This document shows positions 1-14,677 of a stretch of DNA of 64,000 nt, piece after piece. The stretch is from NCBI GenBank assembly GCA_016707895.1, contig JADJGV010000008.1:248001-312000 (forward strand), read 5' to 3'. This stretch comes from Myxococcales bacterium. GTDB taxonomy: Bacteria > Myxococcota_A > Polyangia > Haliangiales > Haliangiaceae. How positions within the stretch are numbered: position 1 is the first letter of the stretch; every line of letters starts with the position of its first letter. Both the position numbers and the translations under genes were made by a program. A model generated the notes under the pieces. The model was not told the origin of the DNA. It was given only the letters and a program-made list of their open reading frames with translations, and did no database searches.

Positions 1-2
1 AC

Positions 3-530
3 ACGTTCCTCAAGCTGTCGGGGTTGGGCCAGGTGTTCTTCACCCGCGGCCGGGTGCAGCTGCGCCTCGACGGGCGCTACGACCACGGCGTGCCGCTGGG
101 CGGCGCGGTGCTCCTGCCCGAGGTCGAGCGGTTCTTCGCCGGCGGCGACGTCACGGTGCGCGGCTTCGACGAGGATCGCCTGGCCACCGAGATCATCACC
201 GAGCCGGTGCCGCCGCTGGGCCAGACCACGCAGGTGCGGGTGCTGCCCGCGGGCGGCAACATCCGGGCGCTGTCGACGGTCGACCTGCAGGTGACGCTGT
301 GGAAGCTGGCCGGGTTCCCGGTGGCCTCGGCGCTGTTCGCCGACGCCGGCCTGGTGACCAACAGCCTGGGCTCGGTGCAGGTCGGCGACGTGCGGCCGGC
401 CGCGGGCATGGCGTTGCGCGTGCTGTTGCCGATCGGCGCGTTCAGCGGCGAGTACGCGGTGCCGATCGCGCCGCAGCTCGGCGACGACCCGCGCGGCCGC
501 TTCCACTTCTCGGTCGCGCTCCGGTATTGA
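3..530 (+). CDS. Omp85/BamA-family outer-membrane barrel, C-terminal part
   Basis: The 5' end lies outside the window; the frame is open from base 3, and 175 residues are visible. The segment contains GGDVTVRGF, which matches the conserved VRGF/Y loop motif in the barrel of Omp85 proteins (BamA, TamA and relatives). After it come alternating short hydrophobic strands, the strand SALFADAGLV, and a C-terminal RFHFSVALRY that ends in an aromatic residue as barrel beta-signals do. Family knowledge places it in the outer membrane as a protein-assembly or translocation barrel. Without the N-terminal POTRA region it cannot be assigned to BamA, TamA or another subgroup. It converges on the leftward gene ending at 551. 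Confidence 0.8.
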   Translation, partial: TFLKLSGLGQVFFTRGRVQLRLDGRYDHGVPLGGAVLLPEVERFFAGGDVTVRGFDEDRLATEIITEPVPPLGQTTQVRVLPAGGNIRALSTVDLQVTLWKLAGFPVASALFADAGLVTNSLGSVQVGDVRPAAGMALRVLLPIGAFSGEYAVPIAPQLGDDPRGRFHFSVALRY

Positions 531-550
531 CGCCGCGCCGGCCCGCGCGA

Positions 551-2155
551 TCAGCGCGCGGCCAGCGGCGCCAGCAGCGCGGCGCACGCGGCGGCCGACG
601 CGTGGCCGGCCGCGGCGGCGTCGACCGCGATCCAGCAGCCGGCGGCGTCGGCCGCGCCGATCGCGACCGACAGCGGGCCCTCGGCGTCGCGCGCGACGGT
701 GAGCGTGCGGCGCACCCGCCCGAGCGCGGCGGGCGCGGCCCAGCGATCGACCTGCAGGCCGGCCAGCGCGGCGGGCAGCGCGGCGGCGGCGGCGGTCGCG
801 GCGGCGCCCGCCGGGGCGTCGACCTGCCACTCGCCGAGCACCGCGCCGCGGACGATCGTCGCGGGCGCCAGGCCGGTCGCGCGCACCCGCGCCACCTGCG
901 TCGGATCGAGCCGCAGCGGCTGGCGATCGCGCAACCCCAGCGCGCCGGCCGCGACCGCCGCCGCCGCTGCGGGCGCCAGCTCGAGCGCCACCGCCTCGTC
1001 GCCGCGCACGATCGTGGCCGCGGCGCCGGCGACGCGCACCCGCCACGCCTGGCGCTCGCCGCTGGCGTCGATCACGGCCCACGCCGCGCCGCCCTGATCG
1101 TCCGCCGTCCGCGCGCGGCGCTGCGCCGGCGCCGCCAGCAGCGTTAGCAGGTCGCGCACCCGATCGGCGTCGGCGTCCCAGCGCCCCGCCGCCGCCTCGA
1201 TCAGCCAGCCGCCGCCGTCCTGCCGCACCCGCACGCCGCCGGGCAGCTCCAGCGCGACCACCGGCGCCGCGGTGACCAGCGGCGTCGCGGCGATGCCGGC
1301 GTCGCTGGCGGCCACCCGCGCGGCCGCGATCACCGCGTCGATCGCCGCCTGCGCGACGCAGCCGTCGCCGATCGTGGTGGCCACCTGCACCAGCCCCGGC
1401 GCGGCGCACGGCCCGAACCAGCGCAGCTCGATCGGCCGGGTCCCGACCCGGACGTCGACGGTGCCGGCCGGCGGCGCCGCCGGATCCGCGGGCGGACCGA
1501 ACTGCTCGAGCCGCAGCGCGGCCACCGCCGTCCACAGCGCGCGGCGCACCTCCAGCGCCAGCCGCGTCGACCGGCCGTCGCCGTCGCGCCGCACCAGCGC
1601 CGGGCCGGCCAGCACCAGATCCAGCTCGCGGCCGACGTGCACGTCGAGGGCGATCGGCTCGGCGCCGGGCGCCACCAGCCGGCGCTGCCGCAGCTGATCG
1701 GGATCGCGATCGAGCGCGCGGCCGACCCAGCCCGGCACCAGCGCGACCTGGCCGTCGACCGCCACCCACGCCTGCCCGGTGGCCGCGACCTCGTCGCCCA
1801 GCGTCACCGTCAGCGCGCGCCCGACGTCGAGCGCGATCGTCGCCCGGGGCGCGGCGATGGGCGCCCCGCCGCGGCGATCGACGCGGGCCGACGCCAGCGA
1901 CGACAGCAGGTCGGCCACCGCCGCGGGATCGGCCTGCCCGGCGGTCGGCGCGGTGACCACGCCGCGCGCCACGTCGACGACGACCGCGCGATCGCCGCGG
2001 CGCAGCTCGAGGCGGGTGACCGCCCCGACCGCCAGCCCGGGCACCAGCTCGCCGCGCGTCACCGGCGGCGGCCCGGTCCCGGTCAGCACCACCAGCGCGG
2101 CCAGCACCGCGACCGCGGCGGTGGCCACCAGCGTCGACCACGCCGACCGGCTCAC
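551..2155 (-). CDS. DUF4340-like membrane-anchored protein
   Basis: 534 residues. One N-terminal hydrophobic segment (about residues 6-28) is followed by a large Ala/Val/Asp-rich extracytoplasmic part. Phrases such as VTRLELRRGD and later blocks with the same plan (VARVRATGL, LEVRRALW) suggest repeated beta-rich DUF4340-type modules. The GTG start at 2155 overlaps the TGA of the upstream gene (GTGA), so the two are translationally coupled. Proteins of this kind follow ABC ATPase and GldG-like genes in gliding-type ABC clusters, where they are thought to form the extracytoplasmic part; their biochemical role is unknown. Last gene of the operon. Confidence 0.7.
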   Translation of the reverse strand: MSRSAWSTLVATAAVAVLAALVVLTGTGPPPVTRGELVPGLAVGAVTRLELRRGDRAVVVDVARGVVTAPTAGQADPAAVADLLSSLASARVDRRGGAPIAAPRATIALDVGRALTVTLGDEVAATGQAWVAVDGQVALVPGWVGRALDRDPDQLRQRRLVAPGAEPIALDVHVGRELDLVLAGPALVRRDGDGRSTRLALEVRRALWTAVAALRLEQFGPPADPAAPPAGTVDVRVGTRPIELRWFGPCAAPGLVQVATTIGDGCVAQAAIDAVIAAARVAASDAGIAATPLVTAAPVVALELPGGVRVRQDGGGWLIEAAAGRWDADADRVRDLLTLLAAPAQRRARTADDQGGAAWAVIDASGERQAWRVRVAGAAATIVRGDEAVALELAPAAAAAVAAGALGLRDRQPLRLDPTQVARVRATGLAPATIVRGAVLGEWQVDAPAGAAATAAAAALPAALAGLQVDRWAAPAALGRVRRTLTVARDAEGPLSVAIGAADAAGCWIAVDAAAAGHASAAACAALLAPLAAR

Positions 2156-4293
2156 GCGCGCCGCCGCCGCGCCCACAGCGCGAGCATCGCCACGACGAGC
2201 AGCGGCAACCCGACCACGACCACGCCGGCGACCGCGCGGCGCTCGCCGGCGGTCAGCACCAGCCGCACCTGATCGCCGGGCTTCTCCGGCACCGCGACCT
2301 CCGGCGTGCGGCCGGCCAGCCACGCCAGCGCCCGGGCCGCCAGCAGATCGGTGCCGTGGCCGCGCACCGTCGGATCGATCGCGACGCCCTCGGCGCCGCT
2401 CACCACCACGACCCGCGCATCGCCACGAGCCGACGCCGCCAGCAGCACCTGCGGCGCCGGGCCAGCCAGCAGCCGATCGCCGTCGACCGCGCGACCGCGC
2501 GCCGAGGTCGTCACCACCGCCACCGCCGGCGCGGCCACGGTCAGCGGCCGCGCCGCCTGCCACACCGTCGGGCGGCGGCCCTGGAAGCCGCGCGCGATCG
2601 GGTGGTCGGCGTAGCCCTCGATCACCCGCACGCCGCGCGGCAGATCGATCGCGCCGTCGGGATCGTCGACCCAGCCGGCGCCGATCGCGACCCCCCAGCC
2701 GGCCAGCACCACGTCGACGCCGGCGCCGGGCGCGCCGTCGCCGCTCACCGCGACCAGCAGGCGCCCGCCGCGATCGAGGTACGCCGCCAGCCCGCGCTGA
2801 TCGTCGGCGGCCAGCGGCGTCTGCGCCGCCAGCACCGCCACCACCGCGCACCGCGCCGGCACCTCCGCGGTGCCGTCGATCGGCTCGACCGCGATCGCGT
2901 CGTCGGCCAGCCGCGCGAACACCGCCTGCCAGGCGGCGGCGCCGACCTCGCCGTGGCCGCGGGTGGTGCACACCGTCCGCGGCGTGTCGTCGGCCAGCTC
3001 GGCCAGCGCCCGCGCCAGCGCCTGCTCGATCGCCACCGTCGTGAACGTCGGCGCGGCGATCGCGTCGCGCCCGACCGCCACCAGATCGAGCAGCGCCACC
3101 GCGCGCTGCCGCGTGCCGCGGGCCAGGATCACCGCGCCGCCGCGCACCAGCTCGCGCTCGTCGAGCGCCGCCGCCGCGGCCGCCGCCGGGGCCGCGGTGG
3201 GATCGCGCGCCGGGTCCCAGCGCGTGACCCGCAGCCGCGGCTGCTTGGCCGCCATCATCGCCAGCACCCGATCGACCTCGTCGTAGAGCGGGTCGAGCGT
3301 GGCGATGCCCGGCCGCACCACCGTCGCGGTCACCGGCGCCGGCAGCGCGGCCAGCACCCGCACCGTCGGCGCGGCCAGGTGGTTCCGGCCGCGCGCGCTC
3401 ACGTCCCACACGTCGGCGTGGCGCGCGATCAAGGTCGCGAGCAGCCCGGCGGCCACCACCGCCAGCGCGCCGCGGTAGACCGCCAGCACCAGCGGCCCGG
3501 TGCGCCGCCGGCCCAGGCCGACCAGCGCCGTGGCCAGCGCCAGACCGCCGGCGGTCGCGCCGCCCAGCCACGCCAGCACCGCGGGATCGATCGCCCCGCG
3601 CGCGAAGCCGATCGCGATCGGCCGCGGCGCGAACCGCGCCAGCGCGCGGCTGAGGTCGGCGTGATCGCGCACCAGCGACGGCACCAGCGCCGGCAGCTCG
3701 CCGATCACCAGCCACGACAGCAGCGCGGCGAAGCCGGCCACCGTCGCCACCATCGGCTGCCGCGCCACCGCGCCCGCCGCCAGCGCCAGCGCCAGCGCCG
3801 CCGCGCCGATCAGCAGCTGGCCGGCGTACCCGGCCAGCACCGGGCCGGGATCGACGTGGGCGTCGCCGGGCGACGCGACGATCACGATCGCCACGTAGGC
3901 CACCGTCGGCAGCCACAGGACCGCGTATAGCGCGACCGCGCCCAGCCAGGTGCCGACCATCGCGGCGCCCTCGCTGACCGGCGCCGCCACCAGCACCTCC
4001 CACTGCCCGGTGCGGCGATCGTCGGCCGCGCGCGCCGCGATCGCCGCCAGCACCGTCAGCTGGATCGCCCAGGCCAGCAGCGTCCCGCCGAAATGGCCCT
4101 CGAGCACCGCGCCGATCGGCGCCGGCCGCGCCGGGTCGGCGAGCACCGCCACCAGCGACGCGAACGACACGCCCTCGAGCACCAGGAAGCCGGCGGCCAG
4201 CATCCACGCCACCGGCGAGCGCAGCGCCGCCGCCAGCTGCATCCGCGCGATCGTCAGCACCTGCCGCGCGGTCGTCACGCGCGCCGTCGTCAC
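2152..4293 (-). CDS. Fused ABC-2 permease / GldG-like protein (GldF-GldG fusion)
   Basis: 713 residues. The first part, about residues 1-260, is a six-helix ABC-2-type permease (VLTIARMQLAAALRSPVAWM, then several Ala/Leu/Val-rich helices). It is followed by another membrane segment and a GldG-type extracytoplasmic region, with a YDEVDRVL segment, CTTRGHGE and AAYLDRGGRLLVAVSG (a ThuA/GATase-like fold segment in the family). A final transmembrane helix ends in ARRRRA. The GTG start overlaps the ATPase stop as GTGA. In Bacteroidetes GldF and GldG are separate proteins of a gliding/secretion-linked ABC exporter; here both lie in one chain. Substrate unknown. Confidence 0.8.
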   Translation of the reverse strand: MTTARVTTARQVLTIARMQLAAALRSPVAWMLAAGFLVLEGVSFASLVAVLADPARPAPIGAVLEGHFGGTLLAWAIQLTVLAAIAARAADDRRTGQWEVLVAAPVSEGAAMVGTWLGAVALYAVLWLPTVAYVAIVIVASPGDAHVDPGPVLAGYAGQLLIGAAALALALAAGAVARQPMVATVAGFAALLSWLVIGELPALVPSLVRDHADLSRALARFAPRPIAIGFARGAIDPAVLAWLGGATAGGLALATALVGLGRRRTGPLVLAVYRGALAVVAAGLLATLIARHADVWDVSARGRNHLAAPTVRVLAALPAPVTATVVRPGIATLDPLYDEVDRVLAMMAAKQPRLRVTRWDPARDPTAAPAAAAAAALDERELVRGGAVILARGTRQRAVALLDLVAVGRDAIAAPTFTTVAIEQALARALAELADDTPRTVCTTRGHGEVGAAAWQAVFARLADDAIAVEPIDGTAEVPARCAVVAVLAAQTPLAADDQRGLAAYLDRGGRLLVAVSGDGAPGAGVDVVLAGWGVAIGAGWVDDPDGAIDLPRGVRVIEGYADHPIARGFQGRRPTVWQAARPLTVAAPAVAVVTTSARGRAVDGDRLLAGPAPQVLLAASARGDARVVVVSGAEGVAIDPTVRGHGTDLLAARALAWLAGRTPEVAVPEKPGDQVRLVLTAGERRAVAGVVVVGLPLLVVAMLALWARRRRA

Positions 4294-5012
4294 GCCCGCG
4301 CCCCCAGCGCCGCCACCACCGCGCGCAGCCCGGCGCTGGCGTCGACGCCCGCCGCGGCGCGCAGCTCGCCCAGCGCGCCGGTCGCGGCCACCCGGCCGCC
4401 GACCAGGACGACGATCCGATCGGCCACCGCCTCGACGTCGGCCAGCTCGTGGCTGGCCCACACCACGGTGCGCGCGCCCCGCCCCGCGGCCAGCCGATCG
4501 CGCACCGCGGCCCGCTCCTCCTCGTCGAGGCCGGCGGCGGGCTCGTCGAGCAGCAGCACCGGCGGCGCGCCGAGGTTGGCCTCGACCCAGGCCACGCGCT
4601 GGCGCTGGCCCTTGGACAGCGCGCCCAGCGGCTCGGCCGCGCGGCCGGCGAGCCCGACCTCGGCCAGCGCCGCCGGCACGTCGACCGCGACGCCGCGCAG
4701 CCGCGCCCGCAGCCGCAGGTACGCGCCGACGCCGAGCTCGGGCGGCAGCGGCGCACCCTCGACCAGGTAGCCGCGCCGGGCCGCGGCCCGCCGCGGCGCG
4801 GCCGCCACGTCGACGCCGTCGAGCTCGACCCGCCCGGCGTCGGCGTCGAGGTAGCCGGCCATCACCCGGAGCAGCGTGGTCTTGCCGGCGCCGTTGCCGC
4901 CGACCAGCCCGCACAGCTCGCCGGCGCCGACGGTGAAGCCGACGTCGGCCAGCGCCGTCCGCGCGCCGTACCGCCGCGTCACGCCGGCCACCGTCACGAT
5001 CGCGCCGGCCAT
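4290..5012 (-). CDS. ABC transporter ATP-binding protein (GldA/CcmA type)
   Basis: 240 residues, a full-length single nucleotide-binding domain. Walker A is GGNGAGKTT, the signature is LSKGQRQRV (a variant of LSGGQ), Walker B is PVLLLDEP, and the switch His is in ASHELADVE. It should power the fused permease encoded immediately downstream. The ATG start at 5012 lies 2 bp after the stop of the histidine kinase gene, so all four genes (kinase, ATPase, permease, DUF4340-like) look like one transcript. A GTG two codons upstream is an alternative start. Confidence 0.92.
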   Translation of the reverse strand: MAGAIVTVAGVTRRYGARTALADVGFTVGAGELCGLVGGNGAGKTTLLRVMAGYLDADAGRVELDGVDVAAAPRRAAARRGYLVEGAPLPPELGVGAYLRLRARLRGVAVDVPAALAEVGLAGRAAEPLGALSKGQRQRVAWVEANLGAPPVLLLDEPAAGLDEEERAAVRDRLAAGRGARTVVWASHELADVEAVADRIVVLVGGRVAATGALGELRAAAGVDASAGLRAVVAALGARA

Positions 5013-5014
5013 GC

Positions 5015-6910
<1,896 letters not shown>

Positions 6911-6936
6911 GACCCCGGGATGGTACACGAGTTCCT

Positions 6937-6996
6937 GGGAGAGCCTGTCGCCAGCCTCTCCCCAGCGGGCCCCCACGGGGGCCCCCTCACGAGACG
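6937..6996 (-). repeat. Palindromic intergenic repeat, copy D (divergent)
   Basis: Two hairpins sit between the TPR/zincin gene and the kinase gene. Bases 6937-6962 form an imperfect 11-bp stem (GGGAGAGCCTG with CAGCCTCTCCC), and 6967-6986 contain runs of C and G that pair as CCCCC/GGGGG. A head box at 6986-6996 reads CGTCTCGTGAG on the minus strand, close to the CGTCTCGCG head of copies at 25.5, 42.4 and 54.2 kb. Order and spacing of the parts match the other copies, but the sequence is more diverged. Confidence 0.55.
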
Positions 6997-7028
6997 CGCG
7001 CGCCGCCGCGCGCCGCCGGCGCCGCGCG

Positions 7029-8288
7029 TCACTCCAGATCGCGGCGGCGCAGATCGTCCTCGTCGAGGCCGTCGAGGTGGCCCAGCTCGTGGCGGATCGT
7101 GCGTTCGATCTGCTCGGTCAGCTCGGCGCGCGACCGCACCGCCCGGGCCAGGTTCATCCGGTACAGCACGATCGCCCGCGCCGGCGGGTGCTCGCCGGGC
7201 TCGGGGCTGGCGCCCAGCGGCAGCCCGCGGAACAGCCCGAGGATCGTCGGCGGGAACGGCGGATCGCTGGCGGCCAGGTCGGTGGGATCGGGGACGTCGG
7301 CCACGGTGATCGGCACCAGCGCGGCCTTGGCCTGGGTCTCGGGCGGCAGCGCCGCCACCGCGCGCCCGATCTCGGCCTCCATCTCGGCCATCGTGATCTC
7401 GACCGGCGGCGGGAACTCGTCGGGCGCCAGCGCCCGGGCCCGGGCGAGGTGGGTGGCGGCCTCGCCGGTGCGGTCGAGCTGCTCGAGCGCCAGCCCCAGC
7501 ATGTGGTGGGCGTAGGGCTCATCGGGCCGCGCCGCCAGCACCTGCTCGAGGCGAGCCGCCGCCTCCCGGAACCGGCCCAGGTTGAACAGCGCGACGCCGT
7601 GCTCGTGCAGCGCGTCGGTCAGCGTGCCGTCGAGCGCGACCGCCGCCGCCGCGCGCTCCAGCGCCAGATCGGCGCGGCCGAGGTCGTTCCAGCCCTGCGC
7701 CTCGATCAGCGCCAGCTCGGCGCGCAGGTCGGCCTGGCCGCGGCGGCGCGCGGTGGCGCGGGCGCTGCCCCGCCGCGCGAGCTCGAGGCCGAGCGCGGTG
7801 GTGTCGCGGGTCTTGCCGGCGATCACGTTGACGTAGAAGTCGGCCACCGCCCGCAGCGTCTCGGGGTCCTCGGGATCGAGCGCCAGCGCCAGGTCGTAGG
7901 CGACCCGGGCCTCGTCGTCGTGCCCGGCCCCGGCCAGCGCCGCGCCGCGCAGGTGGTGGGCCTCGATCGAGCGCGGCGCGCGATCGGCCGCCATGTCGGC
8001 GCAGGTGAACGCGTCGGCGTAGGCCCCGGCGTCGAGCCGCTGGCCGGCCTCGTCGAGCAGCGCCCCGACCAGCGCGTCGGCGGTCATCGTGGCCGCGCCC
8101 GCCGCCACCGCGCAGGTGCCGAGCAGCGGATCGCGCGCCGGGGTCGGCGCCGCGTCGGCCCGGGCCGGCGGGATCGCGCTCGCCGCCGCCGCGGGCGGAT
8201 CGGGCGGCGGCGCCGGCGGCGGGGCCCGGCGCGCGTCGCCGCACGCGGCGATCGTCAGGAGGCCCAGGAGCCAAGGCGCCGTGCGCAC
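7029..8288 (-). CDS. TPR lipoprotein with C-terminal zincin-like metallopeptidase domain
   Basis: 419 residues. The start MRTAPWLLGLLTIAAC is a lipoprotein signal with the Cys at residue 16, followed by a Pro/Ala linker. Residues of about 70-270 are TPR-like helices (GYLDAG/YADAF-type pairs; ARVAYDLALALDPEDPE is a typical repeat end). The C-terminus has RTIRHELGHLDGLDEDDL, the HExxHxxGxxD-type metal site seen in the small possible-zincin family (PF06262). It is probably a lipid-anchored periplasmic protease or metal-binding protein; substrate unknown. The GTG start follows a TACACT box by 6 nt. Gap to polA upstream is 57 bp. Confidence 0.8.
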   Translation of the reverse strand: MRTAPWLLGLLTIAACGDARRAPPPAPPPDPPAAAASAIPPARADAAPTPARDPLLGTCAVAAGAATMTADALVGALLDEAGQRLDAGAYADAFTCADMAADRAPRSIEAHHLRGAALAGAGHDDEARVAYDLALALDPEDPETLRAVADFYVNVIAGKTRDTTALGLELARRGSARATARRRGQADLRAELALIEAQGWNDLGRADLALERAAAAVALDGTLTDALHEHGVALFNLGRFREAAARLEQVLAARPDEPYAHHMLGLALEQLDRTGEAATHLARARALAPDEFPPPVEITMAEMEAEIGRAVAALPPETQAKAALVPITVADVPDPTDLAASDPPFPPTILGLFRGLPLGASPEPGEHPPARAIVLYRMNLARAVRSRAELTEQIERTIRHELGHLDGLDEDDLRRRDLE

Positions 8289-8294
8289 GCCGGC

Positions 8295-8300
8295 AGTGTA
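8295..8300 (-). promoter_or_regulatory. Probable -10 box, near-leaderless promoter
   Basis: TACACT on the minus strand, 6 nt before the GTG start at 8288. The same TANNNT-6 nt-start arrangement recurs in this window, which supports it as a promoter rather than chance. Confidence 0.5.
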
Positions 8301-8345
8301 CCCAACCCGCGGCGCGCGCGCTCGTTTCGGTCGGTCAGCGCGGGC

Positions 8346-11072
<2,727 letters not shown>

Positions 11073-11083
11073 GCGCCGGCACC

Positions 11084-11944
11084 CTACCAGGAGGCGGCGG
11101 CGGCGCGCAGGCGCGGCAACGCCTCGATCGTCCACGCGCCGTACCAGAACAGATCGCGGCCCGAGACGTCGACCTGGCGCGCGCCCGGCACCGCCGCCGC
11201 CAGCACCGCGCGATCGGCCGGCGAGAACGCGTGGGGCTCGTCGGGCAGCACCACCAGCGCCGGCGCCCGCGCCGCGACCTCCTCGACCGTCACCCGCGGG
11301 TAGCGCTGATCGCGGCCGCGCGGATCGGCGGCGGCGGCCTTGCCCAGATCGGCGGCCAGCGGGTACAGCCGCAGCCGATCGTCGAACGCGTTGCCGATGC
11401 CGACCGCCGCCAGCACGTCGCTGCCGAAGGTGTCGGCGTTCATCGTCATCAGCGGATCCATCCAGATCGGCACGAACGCGGTGGCGCGCACCGGCGGTGG
11501 CGGCGCCGCGCACAGCTCGTAGCCGCGGCGCACCAGCTCGACCGCGGCCGGCGTGCGGGCGACGTCCAGCGCCCGGGCCAGGCGGGCGACGTGGGCCACC
11601 GCGTCGGCCACCCGCCGCGGCATCGACACCAGCAGCGGCACCCGCTCGGCCAGGCGCTCGAGCGCGGGCCGGCTGTTCTCCTCCTGGTTGGCGATCACCA
11701 GCTCGGGGGCCAGCGCCAGCACCGCGTCGACGTCGACGTCCTTGGTCCCGCCCACCGTCGGGATCGTCGCCGCGTCGGCCGGCTGATCGCAATAAGTGGT
11801 GCGGCCGACCACGCGCTCGCCGCAGCCGAGCGCGAACAGCGTGTAGGTGTCGCTCGGGACCAGCGACACCACCCGCCGGGGCGGGCGCAGCAAGCAGACG
11901 TCGCGGCCGAGATCATCGCGGAGGCGCTGCATCGGCGGCACCAT
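11084..11944 (-). CDS. BtuF/FhuD-fold metal-receptor protein without signal peptide
   Basis: 286 residues. The fold of helical-backbone ABC substrate-binding proteins (cobalamin/iron-siderophore receptors) is visible: PRRVVSLVPSDTYTLFALG near the start, GGTKDVDVDAVLALAPELVI, and a second lobe with MDPLMTMNADTFGSDVLAAVG and ALVVLPDEPHAF. There is no signal peptide and no Cys anchor, so it may be cytoplasmic, unlike BtuF. Similar orphan cytoplasmic proteins exist and their role is unclear. Possible starts are ATG at 11944 (used here) and ATG at 11932. The promoter region of 54 bp is shared with the divergent gene at 11999. Confidence 0.7.
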   Translation of the reverse strand: MVPPMQRLRDDLGRDVCLLRPPRRVVSLVPSDTYTLFALGCGERVVGRTTYCDQPADAATIPTVGGTKDVDVDAVLALAPELVIANQEENSRPALERLAERVPLLVSMPRRVADAVAHVARLARALDVARTPAAVELVRRGYELCAAPPPPVRATAFVPIWMDPLMTMNADTFGSDVLAAVGIGNAFDDRLRLYPLAADLGKAAAADPRGRDQRYPRVTVEEVAARAPALVVLPDEPHAFSPADRAVLAAAVPGARQVDVSGRDLFWYGAWTIEALPRLRAAAASW

Positions 11945-11983
11945 GCCCGCGCCAGGACCGGCGCGCAAGCCGCGGTTCCGGGG

Positions 11984-11989
11984 TAGGCT
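11984..11989 (+). promoter_or_regulatory. Probable -10 box for the 2-TM protein gene
   Basis: TAGGCT lies 9 nt before the ATG at 11999, in the short divergent intergenic region. It belongs to the recurrent TANNNT pattern of this window. Confidence 0.4.
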
Positions 11990-11998
11990 GCGCGCCGC

Positions 11999-12406
11999 AT
12001 GGCCAAGCCACGCCGCGATCCGCCGCCGCCCGCCGCCGACGCCCCGCCGCCGATCAAGCCCAAGGAGCTGGCCGAGCAGCTCAACGATCCGGCGTTCCGT
12101 GAGCGCATCGAGCAGGCGATCAGCGCGCTGCCGCCCGAGAAGGCCGCCGAGCTGGTGGCGCTGCTCGAGGCCAGCATCCGCCGGCGCAAGATCGAGCTGT
12201 TCGGCTACATCGCCTCCGCGGTGGTGCTGCTGCTCGGCATGGTGATCGCCGTCTACGTGTACGGTAGGGCGGCTCACGGCCAGTTCATCGGGTGGGTGTT
12301 CCTGGCGCCGCTGGCGGCCGCCGGCGTGATCATGATCGCCGTCGCGCGCTGGGCCGCCAAGCGCGAGGCCGCCGAGCGTCAGCAGCGGTCAGCACCCAAG
12401 GATTGA
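11999..12406 (+). CDS. Small membrane protein, two transmembrane helices
   Basis: 135 residues, not recognised. A Pro-rich N-terminus (PRRDPPPPAAD) leads into a predicted cytoplasmic helix (about 20-65, with PAFRERIEQAISALPPEKAA), then two hydrophobic segments at about 69-90 and 98-118, and a charged tail. The layout suggests an inner-membrane protein with cytosolic ends. It is transcribed rightward, just before the sugar dehydrogenase gene, but that gene has its own promoter. Function unknown. Confidence 0.7.
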   Translation: MAKPRRDPPPPAADAPPPIKPKELAEQLNDPAFRERIEQAISALPPEKAAELVALLEASIRRRKIELFGYIASAVVLLLGMVIAVYVYGRAAHGQFIGWVFLAPLAAAGVIMIAVARWAAKREAAERQQRSAPKD

Positions 12407-12430
12407 GGCGCCGCGGCGCGGGCGTATAGT
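12403..12430 (+). promoter_or_regulatory. Promoter (-35 TTGAGG, -10 TATAGT)
   Basis: TTGAGG at 12403-12408 and TATAGT at 12425-12430 with a 16-bp spacer. The -10 ends 6 nt before the ATG at 12437, so transcription should begin at or next to the start codon. The -35 overlaps the stop region of the preceding gene. Confidence 0.6.
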
Positions 12431-12436
12431 CGGCCG

Positions 12437-13713
<1,277 letters not shown>

Positions 13714-13717
<4 letters not shown>

Positions 13718-14568
13718 CCCCGCGCTCGCGCCGCATCGCGCTGCCCACCGGGCTCACCTACCACCTGCTCGAGTGGGGCGCCGGCGATCACACGCTGGTG
13801 CTGGTCCACGGCTTCCTCGACCTGGCCTGGGGCTGGGCCGAGGTCGCGGCGCGCCTGGCCGAGCGCTTCCGGGTGATCGCGGTCGACCTGCGCGGCCACG
13901 GCGACAGCGACTGGATCGGCGCCGGCGGCTACTACCACTTCTTCGACTACGTCGCCGATCTCGACGCGGTGATCGAGCGGGTCGGCGGCGATCAGGTGTC
14001 GGTGGCCGGCCACTCGATGGGCGGCACGATCGTCAGCTACTGGGCCGGCACCCGGCCGTCGCGGCCGACCCGCGTGGCGCTGCTCGAGGGGCTGGGCATC
14101 CCCGAGGGCGGCGCCGACCTGCCGGCGCGGACCCGCGGCTGGATCGACACCTGGACCACGACCGCGCGGACGCCCAAGGTGATGGCGTCGATCGACGCCG
14201 CCGCCGCCCGGCTGCGCCGCCACGACCCGCGGCTGACCGAGGCCCGGGCGCGCGAGCTCGCGACCCGCGGCACCCGCGCGCTCGGCGACGGCGTCGCCTG
14301 GAAGCACGATCCGCTGCACCTGACCCAGGGGCCCTACCCGTTCCGCCTCGACGCCGCGACCAGCTACTGGCGCGCGGTCACCGCGCCCGTGCTGTACCTC
14401 GACGGCGGCGCGTCGACCTTGCGCCTACCGGAGGAGGAGCTGGCCCGCCGCCTCGCCTGCTTCGCCGACGTGCGCCGCCAGACCATCCCCGACGCCGGCC
14501 ACATGCTGATGCGCCACGCGCCGGCCGCCGTCGCCGACGCGCTGGCCGCCCACTGCGCGATCGACTGA
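13714..14568 (+). CDS. Alpha/beta hydrolase
   Basis: 284 residues, single alpha/beta-hydrolase domain. Oxyanion motif LVHGFLDLAWGW, strand-loop VDLRGHGDSD, nucleophile elbow AGHSMGG with the catalytic Ser, a C-terminal LYLDGGAS acid region, and the catalytic His in IPDAGHMLMRHAP. A lid region lies at about 120-200. The GTG start is fixed by the 4-base overlap with the preceding stop. Cytoplasmic (no signal). Substrate cannot be told from the sequence. Confidence 0.88.
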
Positions 14569-14594
14569 CCCCGCCCGCGGTCCCGGTCCCGGCC

Positions 14595-14623
14595 TTGACG
14601 CCCCCCACCCGGTCGATTAGCTT
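14595..14623 (+). promoter_or_regulatory. Possible ndk promoter
   Basis: TTGACG at 14595-14600 and TAGCTT at 14618-14623 with a 17-bp spacer, about 55 bp upstream of ndk. A GGAG ribosome site lies just before the ATG. The -35 is good, the -10 weak. Confidence 0.4.
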
Positions 14624-14677
14624 CCGCGCGCCCCGGCCCCCCGGCCCGGGCTTCCCCCTACCCCCGCGGAGACTCCC

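Noticed and set aside
551..4756. A 1401-codon leftward open frame
   Set aside because: Only its last 534 codons (from GTG 2155) have protein-like sequence; the rest is a shadow of the ABC permease in another frame, with Arg/Gly-rich low-complexity translation.
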